A stretch of DNA of 35,964 nt. Origin: Fimenecus sp963590415. GTDB taxonomy: Bacteria; Bacillota; Clostridia; Oscillospirales; Acutalibacteraceae. The stretch spans positions 1-35,964 of the forward strand of contig CAVAPB010000023.1 of assembly GCA_963590415.1 (NCBI GenBank). The letters are read 5' to 3'. The notes beneath the pieces were generated by a model that saw nothing but the letters and a program-made list of their open reading frames with translations, did no database searches and was not told the origin of the DNA. Position numbers and translations under genes: made by a program. Shown piece by piece: positions 29,693-35,964 of the stretch; within the stretch, counting starts at the first letter, position 1; each line of letters opens with the position of its first letter.

Positions 29693-30598
29693 TTATAGTT
29701 TGCATTCTTCCGCACTGCTCACATTCGCCTTTTCATCAAAAAAAGATGTGAAGTTTATCATAAACAGAAGTATGTATGCCACCCACATCGGCAGATTTTC
29801 TATAAAGGCGCTCTTGCCGACGGTTACGAGCAGCACGAGCATAAGCGCAAGTATTGCGGCAAAAATCACGGTAGCCGCCATATATTTTTTGTCCTTCTGT
29901 CTGAACTTGTGAACGAGAAAAATTATAATTCCCGCCGCACCGAGAAAAGCGAAAATCAATGCCGTTGACCAGTGCGCTATGCAGCGGGGAGTAGGAACTA
30001 AATCAAGTCCGGCAGACGGCACATTGATTGTTACGAAAATCGCCGCACAGCCGAGTGAAGCGATAATTATTCCCGCCTTGCCGAAATAATTGTTCTTTCT
30101 GTACATATAAAGCGTGTTTGTATAGATAGAAACCGAGGCGAGCACACCCCAAAGCTTGAATCTCCACGGATATTTAAGTCCGAGCATGCTTGCTGTTATG
30201 TCGGTAAGTATGTTTCCGAACTGCTCGGGATAGCTCAAAAAGCCGTAGTATGTAATGAAAATGAATCCGACAATAAGATTGGCAACGCAAAAAGCGGTTA
30301 CGCCCTTTGTGAGCTTCTCTGCAAAAAGTATCCTTTTTATAAATACACAGTAGAGCAATAAAATCACGGTAGAAACCGCCGTCCATACCCAAAACGACGC
30401 CGCATTCGGAAACAACGGAGTTTGGAGCATACCGTCGAACTTTGCTATAAACTCCTCCTTGGGCAGATTTTCATAACCCTGCACCGACAGATACGGATAT
30501 TGGTCCCAGCTCATAAAAACGGACATCCAAAGTCCGTAAACCGCCGCAATCACAGCCCAAAGCACCGAATATGCCTTCACGGCTTTTTTATTTTCCAT
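29693..30598 (-). CDS. Eight-helix membrane protein of unknown function
   Basis: The 301-residue protein has about eight predicted membrane helices, beginning at residue 10 and ending near 290. The loop after helix 1 is about 40 residues long, with aromatic and acidic residues (SWDQYPYLSVQGYENLPKEE), and probably faces outside. Conserved-looking polar positions include NVPSAGLDLVPTPRC and HW before helix 6. I do not recognise the family. It has its own promoter and a good ribosome site (AGGGGG) and is convergent with the LysR gene, so a shared function with MATE is not implied. Confidence 0.8.
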   Translation of the reverse strand: MENKKAVKAYSVLWAVIAAVYGLWMSVFMSWDQYPYLSVQGYENLPKEEFIAKFDGMLQTPLFPNAASFWVWTAVSTVILLLYCVFIKRILFAEKLTKGVTAFCVANLIVGFIFITYYGFLSYPEQFGNILTDITASMLGLKYPWRFKLWGVLASVSIYTNTLYMYRKNNYFGKAGIIIASLGCAAIFVTINVPSAGLDLVPTPRCIAHWSTALIFAFLGAAGIIIFLVHKFRQKDKKYMAATVIFAAILALMLVLLVTVGKSAFIENLPMWVAYILLFMINFTSFFDEKANVSSAEECKL

Positions 30599-30633
30599 TA
30601 TTTTACCCCCTATGAATTTTCTGCTTCAGCCTT

Positions 30634-30661
30634 ATTTTATCACGACTGTTCTTACTGTCAA
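30634..30661 (-). promoter_or_regulatory. Promoter of the eight-helix membrane protein
   Basis: On the minus strand TTGACA (30656-30661), 16 bases, TAAAAT (30634-30639). Confidence 0.65.
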
Positions 30662-30765
30662 GCGTATTTAACCTTGACCCTTCTCTGTTTTTACCAAAAG
30701 TCCGAAAACAAAGAGGCGTCAAAATTATCTTTTTATACATTTTTCCCGAAAATGAAATAAAATTC

Positions 30766-30793
30766 TTGAAAATCGACAAAAATGCAGTATAAT
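30766..30793 (+). promoter_or_regulatory. Promoter of the PHP gene pair
   Basis: TTGAAA, 16 bases, TATAAT, leaving a leader of about 90 bases before the TTG start at 30893. I see no strong hairpin in the leader. Confidence 0.55.
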
Positions 30794-30892
30794 TATAATA
30801 TAGTATATTGCGGGTTTATGCACTCAATTTTACATACAACTCAATTTTTTTGTGATATATGATACTTTTTTTGATTTGAGGAGGAAAGAAAT

Positions 30893-31786
30893 TTGAACGG
30901 AGATTTACATTGTCACACAAAGCTTTCAGACGGTTCTCTCGGTATTGAAGATTTAATTGTTTTAGCGAAAAAAAGAGGGCTTACCACCATTGCCATCACT
31001 GACCACGACTGTCTTGCAGGAACGGTCAGGGGTAAAATAATCGGCGAGAGATACGGTGTTCAGGTCATTTCCGGCGTTGAGCTGTCGGCAAACGATGTGA
31101 AAACAGGCAAAAAGGTTCATATTCTTTGCTATCTCAGCGATATGCCCGCAAGGCTTGAGGGCCTTTGCCACAGAAATTCGCTTGCGAGAAAAAAAGCGGC
31201 TCACATTATGATGCTTCACACGGCAAAGAGGTTTCCCGTTACGACCGAATTTATCGTAAAATGCGCTACGGGTTCAACCAATATTTATAAGCAGCACATT
31301 ATGCAGGCTCTTATGGAGTCGGGTTATACGACATCGATTTACGGCGAGCTTTACGACGAGCTGTTCTCAAAGGACTCGCCGAACAATATTCTTGTTACGC
31401 CGAAATATCCCGATATTGAAGAGGTTATCGGCGCCGTGCATGACGCAGGCGGTGTGGCTGTTCTCGCTCACCCGTATATGTTTGACAATCTCGACTCATT
31501 GCCGAGGCTTATCGAATGCGGACTCGACGGCATCGAGGTATGGCATCCGTCGGCAACCGAGGAACAGCAGGAAGAGCTTAAAAAGCTTGCAACCAAAAAC
31601 AAATTGCTTATGACAGGCGGAACGGATTTCCACGGTCTTTATAATGACAAGCCCATTTCAATAGGCGACTACGGCACGCCCGACGACGCCCTTTCAAAGC
31701 TTATGGGCTATAAGGCAAAGCAGAAGAGATTGCTTAAAAAGGCGCAGAAGCTTGCCGAGGAGAACGCCGCAGCGGAAAACGCATAA
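30893..31786 (+). CDS. PHP-domain phosphoesterase
   Basis: The 297-residue cytoplasmic metal-dependent phosphoesterase resembles the YciV/RNase AM branch of the PHP family, which acts on 3',5'-nucleoside bisphosphates or short RNA ends. Metal ligands are visible: HCH at 6-8, ITDHD near 35, SGVEL near 60, VHILCY, VLAHPY near 192, and GGTDFHG near 240. An inserted helical segment (about 85-165) lies within the domain, as in that branch. The C-terminal 30 residues are a charged helix. The start is TTG at 30893 with a very strong AGGAGG eight bases upstream. It is followed after 18 bases by a small unknown gene in the same operon. The exact substrate is not certain. Confidence 0.85.
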   Translation: MNGDLHCHTKLSDGSLGIEDLIVLAKKRGLTTIAITDHDCLAGTVRGKIIGERYGVQVISGVELSANDVKTGKKVHILCYLSDMPARLEGLCHRNSLARKKAAHIMMLHTAKRFPVTTEFIVKCATGSTNIYKQHIMQALMESGYTTSIYGELYDELFSKDSPNNILVTPKYPDIEEVIGAVHDAGGVAVLAHPYMFDNLDSLPRLIECGLDGIEVWHPSATEEQQEELKKLATKNKLLMTGGTDFHGLYNDKPISIGDYGTPDDALSKLMGYKAKQKRLLKKAQKLAEENAAAENA

Positions 31787-31804
31787 TCCTAACGGAGGTC
31801 TTTT

Positions 31805-32362
31805 ATGGACGACGATATTAAAATCTTTAATGTCAAGCCGAAAAGCGACGCACTTGACAGCATCGCCCTCATTGAGGAGATGAACACCCAGCGTATGAAC
31901 GGCAACACCGAAAAGGCAAAGCAGCTCGGCAAATACCTTTCCGACCGCTTTCTTGACAGCGAGGAGCTTAAGCGCTCGCTTGAAGAAGAGGTAGGGGCGC
32001 TTGATTATCCCCCGAAGGTTATCTTGCAGATAAAGATTTTGATGTTCTTTACGGCTGAATACTGTATAAACAGGCTTTTGCCGAACACAATGCTTAAAGC
32101 GACCTCAACAAACACGATTTATGACAGCGTTATGAAGAACGCAGGTGAATTTTATAAAGAGCTTTCCGACGGTGTGGAATACAGCTTTTATTACCTTGCG
32201 GTTAAGAAGGACGATATTCCGAGCGCGGTCGGCAAGGCGTTCGCGATGATTTGCAGAAAAGAGAACGACGCAACATACGAAAAGCTCGGACGCGATGTTT
32301 TCAGAGTTGTTTCAAAGGAAGTCGAGTCAATTATCGAAAAGTACGGCTTTATAAAAGAATAA
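31805..32362 (+). CDS. Conserved-looking hypothetical protein, partner of the PHP gene
   Basis: 185 residues, soluble and mostly helical, without signal peptide or membrane segment. ACGGAGG precedes the ATG. It starts with an acidic MDDDIKIFNVKPK and contains hydrophobic helices around KVILQIKILMFFTAEYCINRL that look buried rather than membrane-spanning. I do not recognise the family. Co-transcription with the PHP phosphoesterase and a shared terminator are the only functional clues. Confidence 0.8.
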   Translation: MDDDIKIFNVKPKSDALDSIALIEEMNTQRMNGNTEKAKQLGKYLSDRFLDSEELKRSLEEEVGALDYPPKVILQIKILMFFTAEYCINRLLPNTMLKATSTNTIYDSVMKNAGEFYKELSDGVEYSFYYLAVKKDDIPSAVGKAFAMICRKENDATYEKLGRDVFRVVSKEVESIIEKYGFIKE

Positions 32363-32375
32363 ACGCACAACACAA

Positions 32376-32411
32376 AGCCCTCTTACGAATGTTCGTAAGA
32401 GGGTCTTTATT
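32376..32411. terminator. Terminator shared by the PHP operon and the GPH transporter
   Basis: CCCTCTTACGA pairs with TCGTAAGAGGG, followed by TCTTTATTATT on plus. The minus-strand tail is less T-rich, so it fits the plus operon better. Confidence 0.8.
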
Positions 32412-33897
32412 ATTCTATTACAATGCCTTCTTCTTTTCTCTTTTCGGCAAGCTCTTCAAGTATGCGCTTTTTGTTGTCGCCCGAAATTTTGTAGAAGAAC
32501 ATCGGTATCGCGCACAAAAGCAGGCTGACGCCGGGAACGATTGAGACAAGCGAGAACATTGCGAAGCGGTGTCCCGCCGCAAGGTCGGTCGCCGCAACTA
32601 TTGCGGTCGAGCTGTACATCTTTTCGGGTTCAAGTCCTATAAACATATACATAAGAACGATTCCCGAGGTTGCAAGCGCATTGCCGAGCTTGTTGACAAA
32701 GCCCTGACAAGCCGAGCCGAGACCGTTGTCTCTGAAGCCTGTTTTAAGCTCCATATAATCAAGGCAGTCGCCTATCATCGCGTATGAAATAACATTGAGC
32801 ACGCCGAGCGGTATGCAGGAAATGAGTACAAACGGAATACAAATGTAAAGATTCATTGTAAACCAACCGATAAGCGTTGTGAAAATGCTTGCGACAAAGC
32901 CGAGCAAGCAGGTTACGATTACTATCTTTTTATAGTCGAACTTTTTCATCAGCACGGGCATAAAGAGCATTGCGCCGAACATTCCGACTATCGCACAAAC
33001 CTGGAATATCGTCTTGACGGAGGAAACGCTTGCCTCAATTGCCGCCACACGCTCTGCGTCCGAGAGTCCGTCGAGGTCTGGTCCTATGTAGAAAGCGTAT
33101 CTTGCCACATGGACTGCCGCCGCCTGAACCATATATCTGCCCGAGGAGAGTATTCCCATTGCGATAACAAGCATAAGGGGCTTGCATTTGAAAATCCTTG
33201 AAAGCTGGCTCGGCTCGCCGGGCTGAGGCTTTCTGTCGGGAATGACAACTCTCTCCTTGACCTTAAAATATGAGCTTGCATACAGTAAAATTCCTATAAC
33301 AACCGTTACGATTGCCATAATAAGATATTTTTTCTTGTTGTAATCAAGTCCGTCTGATGTGCCGAGGATTTTCGGGAGCGTAAGACCGATTACAAGGAAC
33401 AGCACCTCGGGAACAGCCGACCCGACGCCGTTAAAAGTTCTGCCGAGGGATATAACCTTTCCCCTCTCCTCCGCGTCGGGAGTCAACACATTGGGCAGGC
33501 TCCAGAACGGAACATCCGCCATGGTGTATATCATACCCCACGCAACATAGACAACGGCTGAATATACCATAAGCGCCGTTTTGGGAAGATTGGGGCTTAA
33601 ATACATAAGCACGGTAAAGATACCGATGGGTATTGCTGCATAGATTATGTAAGGCTTCATTTTGCCGTGCTTTGTAGTGCGTCTGTCAACAATCATACCC
33701 ATAAGCGGATCGTTTATGGCGTCCCACACCCTCGCAAGAAGCATAAGCAACAGCACAAACATCGGCGCAAGCTGCAACACATTCAGATAATAGTCGCTTA
33801 TATAGCTTGACATCATGGCATAAATCATACCCTGACCCATAGCCGCAAAGCAGAATGAATACAATTCTTTTTTAGGAAGATAATTTTTTGTTGACAT
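32410..33897 (-). CDS. GPH-family sugar:cation symporter (MFS superfamily)
   Basis: A 495-residue transporter with about 12 membrane helices. The segments RVWDAINDPLMGMIVDRRT and KHGKMKPYI match the glycoside-pentoside-hexuronide:cation symporter signature after helix 2. It probably brings a glycoside or small oligosaccharide into the cell. It lies downstream of an intracellular fucosidase gene on the same strand, but a terminator (33994-34024) separates them. GGGG lies about six bases before the ATG, and a TATAAT-like -10 lies at about 33936 with no clear -35. Substrate unknown; a fucosylated glycoside would fit the neighbour. Confidence 0.9.
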   Translation of the reverse strand: MSTKNYLPKKELYSFCFAAMGQGMIYAMMSSYISDYYLNVLQLAPMFVLLLMLLARVWDAINDPLMGMIVDRRTTKHGKMKPYIIYAAIPIGIFTVLMYLSPNLPKTALMVYSAVVYVAWGMIYTMADVPFWSLPNVLTPDAEERGKVISLGRTFNGVGSAVPEVLFLVIGLTLPKILGTSDGLDYNKKKYLIMAIVTVVIGILLYASSYFKVKERVVIPDRKPQPGEPSQLSRIFKCKPLMLVIAMGILSSGRYMVQAAAVHVARYAFYIGPDLDGLSDAERVAAIEASVSSVKTIFQVCAIVGMFGAMLFMPVLMKKFDYKKIVIVTCLLGFVASIFTTLIGWFTMNLYICIPFVLISCIPLGVLNVISYAMIGDCLDYMELKTGFRDNGLGSACQGFVNKLGNALATSGIVLMYMFIGLEPEKMYSSTAIVAATDLAAGHRFAMFSLVSIVPGVSLLLCAIPMFFYKISGDNKKRILEELAEKRKEEGIVIE

Positions 33898-33993
33898 AGC
33901 GCACCCCTTTTACAGAATTTCTTATTTTAATTATACTATAAAATATGCACCTTTGCCGTAGAAATAACAGCCTGATTTTTGGTTAAAATAACG

Positions 33994-34024
33994 AAAAAAG
34001 CCAATGGAATTAACCATTGGCTTT
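33994..34024 (-). terminator. Terminator of the fucosidase gene
   Basis: On the minus strand AAAGCCAATGG pairs with CCATTGGCTT, followed by six T. Confidence 0.85.
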
Positions 34025-34042
34025 AATTGTGTCTATTAAAAT

Positions 34043-35083
34043 CTATTCCCCGAGTTCACGCCTTATTCCGAGCTTTTCGGAAATTCGCATAAGATTTTCA
34101 ATATCACCGTCTACAAGCCTGCCGTCCTTATTCGGCGGAAGATTTATAACCGCAAGGTTTTGAGCGGCAAAAAGCGTTTTGCAATTCTTTACGACATCAT
34201 CAACATTCATAAGCGGCATACTCTCGTAGGTGTCGGAACAGAACCAGTTGCCCGAGCTTCTCGAACAGATTGTATATTCAAACGGCATATAATATTCTTT
34301 TCCGTTAAAGGTATATATTTTCGGGTCATCCGCACGGCACATGTGAGGGTCCCAGAGTCTGAAATCGGACGGGAACATACTTATCGGGTCGCCGTAGCGG
34401 TATTTTTCGGGAAGATAATTCTTGTCTGCCTTTGCTTTTCTCTCCCTGTATTTGCCGACGGTTATATTTACGCCTATCTGACACTGCGGCTGATTTGTTT
34501 TAACAAGGCTGTATATCCTGTCCAAGCCCCATCTGCGGCAAGCCTTATCCCAGCCGCCGTCAAGCCAAAGTTCAACAACCTCGCCGTATCTGCCGTCGGT
34601 AAGTTCCGACAAATGTTTTAGCATATACTCGACATATTTTTCGTCGTCCTTATAGCATTTTTCGTGCCTGTCCCAAAGCGAATAGTAAAGTCCGAGCTTT
34701 ACGCCGTACTTTTTGCATGCCTCGGAAACAGCCTTGACGACATCCGTCTTTACGGGCGAATAATTTACGGAATATTCGGTGGTGTCTGTGTTCCAAAGGC
34801 AAAAGCCGTCGTGGTGCTTTGTGATGAGAACGACATAGTTCATGCCCGCCTCATATGCGGTTTTAACCCATTGGTCCGCATCAATTGCTTTCGGTCTGTA
34901 GCTGTCGATGGGAAGCTTCCCGTTCGACCACTCGGTGTTATTGAAGGTGTTTATTCCGAAATGGATAAACATTCCGAACTTGCGCTCAATCTGCGCCAGC
35001 TGATACTTATTGGGCTCGGTTGCGGGTACCTGCTCAACAGGCAGGCTATGCTCGGGATACGGTCGCTTTTTTCTGAAAAACAT
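34043..35083 (-). CDS. GH29 alpha-L-fucosidase, short form
   Basis: This enzyme cleaves alpha-L-fucose from glycans, retaining configuration. The 346 residues carry the GH29 barrel: FGMFIHFGINTF at the start, YVVLITKHHDGFCLW with the paired histidines, LGLYYSLWDRH, and the nucleophile aspartate in VELWLDGGWD. FEYTICSRSSGNW and LAVINLPPNKDGRL end the catalytic domain. The usual C-terminal beta-sandwich is absent, so it is shorter than typical GH29 enzymes of 430 residues or more. No signal peptide is present, so it acts in the cytoplasm on imported sugars. I start at ATG 35083 with GAGG six bases upstream; ATG 35095 has no ribosome site. Confidence 0.9.
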   Translation of the reverse strand: MFFRKKRPYPEHSLPVEQVPATEPNKYQLAQIERKFGMFIHFGINTFNNTEWSNGKLPIDSYRPKAIDADQWVKTAYEAGMNYVVLITKHHDGFCLWNTDTTEYSVNYSPVKTDVVKAVSEACKKYGVKLGLYYSLWDRHEKCYKDDEKYVEYMLKHLSELTDGRYGEVVELWLDGGWDKACRRWGLDRIYSLVKTNQPQCQIGVNITVGKYRERKAKADKNYLPEKYRYGDPISMFPSDFRLWDPHMCRADDPKIYTFNGKEYYMPFEYTICSRSSGNWFCSDTYESMPLMNVDDVVKNCKTLFAAQNLAVINLPPNKDGRLVDGDIENLMRISEKLGIRRELGE

Positions 35084-35113
35084 ATCGCACCTCATAATGT
35101 ATTTGATGTTTAC

Positions 35114-35142
35114 ATTGTATCAGTCTTCGGAATATAAAGCAA
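35114..35142 (-). promoter_or_regulatory. Promoter of the fucosidase gene
   Basis: On the minus strand TTGCTT (35137-35142), 17 bases, TACAAT (35114-35119). Confidence 0.55.
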
Positions 35143-35184
35143 GCGAAACGGGAATGGATTTTCGGATAGGGGCAAGAGTTGATA

Positions 35185-35212
35185 GCGTAGGGCGGGGGCT
35201 TGCTCCCGCCGC
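35185..35212 (+). repeat. Palindromic repeat 1
   Basis: CGTAGG flank, then GGCGGGGGC pairing with GCTCCCGCC. Same family as the six palindromes that follow in this gene-free stretch. Confidence 0.8.
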
Positions 35213-35301
35213 TTACAGCGCCCTTACGGGCGAATGAATAATGAAGAATGAAAAATGAAAAATTGCGGGTGCTTCGCACGGATTAAAAATTATAACGAAC
35301 A

Positions 35302-35329
35302 GCGTAGGGACAGGGCTTGCCCCTGTCCG
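35302..35329 (+). repeat. Palindromic repeat 2
   Basis: CGTAGG flank, then GGACAGGG pairing with CCCTGTCC. The stem differs from repeat 1 on both arms. Confidence 0.8.
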
Positions 35330-35350
35330 AATTTGTTATATATCCCACTG

Positions 35351-35377
35351 CGGACAGCCGCAATGGCTGTCCCTACG
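35351..35377 (-). repeat. Palindromic repeat 3 (inverted)
   Basis: GGACAGCC pairs with GGCTGTCC, and the flank CCTACG lies on the right, so it is in the opposite orientation to repeats 1 and 2. Confidence 0.8.
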
Positions 35378-35408
35378 GGTTCCATCAAATTAAAACAACC
35401 GCAGAACC

Positions 35409-35575
35409 AAGCCTCCCTCTGACGGGCAACATATGCGACCGCCGCCTGTGGCGGATAAAGGGAGCATCTGTCGGCGCAGCGGTCGATTTTGTGCGGCGCT
35501 CCAAGCCGCATAAACAAAATCGGACACCGCAAGAGGGCAAGGCTGTCATTTTTCTTCTGAAAAATGACTGAGGGA
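35409..35575. repeat. Composite hairpin-rich repeat element
   Basis: No credible gene. The segment is bounded by AAGCCTCCCTCT (35409-35420) and AGAGGGCAAGGCT (35532-35544), an imperfect inverted pair. Inside are CCGCC/GGCGG, CGACCGC/GCGGTCG and CGATTTTGT/ACAAAATCG enclosing GCGGC/GCCGC. A GTCATTTTT/AAAAATGAC hairpin follows. It looks like a non-coding mobile or structural repeat. Confidence 0.5.
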
Positions 35576-35602
35576 AAGACAACGAAAATTTGATATAAAA
35601 TA

Positions 35603-35629
35603 GCGGCGGGAGCAAGCCCCCGCCCTACC
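35603..35629 (-). repeat. Palindromic repeat 4 (inverted)
   Basis: Inverted copy of repeat 1: GGCGGGAGC pairs with GCCCCCGCC, ending in CCTACC. Confidence 0.8.
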
Positions 35630-35658
35630 GTGTCATCGCTACCGATTTTTGCGGATTT

Positions 35659-35686
35659 CGGACAGCCGCAAGGGCTGTCCCTACGG
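35659..35686 (-). repeat. Palindromic repeat 5 (inverted)
   Basis: GGACAGCC pairs with GGCTGTCC, then CCTACGG. Nearly identical to repeat 3; the loop differs by one base. Confidence 0.8.
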
Positions 35687-35743
35687 ATTGTGCACTGATT
35701 TATCATGATTTTTTGCTAATATGAAATTAAAATTAACGCACGA

Positions 35744-35771
35744 CCCGTAGGGGCGACCTGCGGTCGCCCGC
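35744..35771 (+). repeat. Palindromic repeat 6
   Basis: CCGTAGG flank, then GGGCGACC pairing with GGTCGCCC. Confidence 0.8.
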
Positions 35772-35792
35772 CAATTTCAGAGCAAATTAAAA

Positions 35793-35819
35793 ACGGGCGA
35801 ACAAAGTTCGCCCCTACGG
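35793..35819 (-). repeat. Palindromic repeat 7 (inverted)
   Basis: GGGCGAAC pairs with GTTCGCCC, then CCTACGG. Together with repeat 6 it forms a head-to-head pair about 20 bases apart. Confidence 0.8.
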
Positions 35820-35926
35820 TATGATATAGTATTTAATTTGATTATAGCATTTAATTTGTGCTGACTTTTCGGTGCATTTTTACGCCCTCAGTCAAACGCT
35901 TCGCATTTGGGGACTTGGTCAAAAAG

Positions 35927-35955
35927 TTGACAAGAAGAAAGGGGGAATATAAAAT
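35927..35955 (+). promoter_or_regulatory. Promoter pointing out of the window
   Basis: TTGACA, 17 bases, TAAAAT, at the right edge. The gene it serves is not in the window. Confidence 0.5.
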
Positions 35956-35964
35956 AGAAACGGA

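Noticed and set aside
35185..35819. A degenerate CRISPR or a set of ordinary terminators
   Set aside because: Spacing is irregular, both orientations occur, and the stems lack T runs. There are no genes for them to terminate in this stretch.

Overview
The window looks like a low-to-mid GC Clostridia chromosome, probably an Oscillospirales/Ruminococcaceae-type gut bacterium. This is inferred from strong AGGAGG ribosome sites, a HisZ-dependent short HisG, a glgC/glgD pair, a TrpR-family gene leading the his operon, and intergenic palindromes. No taxonomic marker gene is present. An 84-base run of N inside a tandem repeat (26773-26856) points to a draft or metagenome assembly.

Layout. 1-2000: the end of an unknown gene, a GNAT gene with a one-base frameshift, a PH-like protein, tRNA-Thr(CGT), and a truncated tRNA 5' end with its own promoter. 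2027-10638 (minus): a complete, tightly overlapped histidine operon in the order TrpR-family regulator, hisZ, hisG, hisD, hisC, hisB, hisH, hisA, hisF, hisIE, PHP histidinol-phosphatase. An 18-bp trpO-like palindrome sits on the -10 of its promoter. 10754-13556 (plus): a queT transporter with a structured leader (candidate preQ1 riboswitch), then a two-component system. 13630-19852 (minus): a glycogen operon glgB-glgC-glgD-zinc-ribbon membrane protein-glgA.

20051-26128 (minus): an eight-gene phage head and packaging cassette (terS, terL, portal, protease, major capsid, three head-completion/connector proteins). It ends at a strong terminator, with no tail, lysis, replication or integrase gene anywhere in the window. 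This is the most interesting object here: the gene content of a capsid-forming satellite, a gene-transfer-agent-like unit, or a frozen prophage relic. 26337-26494: tRNA-Met(CAT) and tRNA-Glu(TTC) from a consensus promoter. They run into five tandem ~158-bp repeats, each carrying a copy of the tRNA-Glu 3' end and its terminator.

27292-35083: a MATE exporter divergent from a LysR regulator, an eight-helix membrane protein, a PHP phosphoesterase with an unknown partner gene, a GPH-family sugar symporter and a short GH29 alpha-L-fucosidase. 35084-35964 is gene-free and holds seven palindromes that share flanks but have different, internally complementary stems, plus a hairpin-rich composite repeat and a promoter pointing out of the window.
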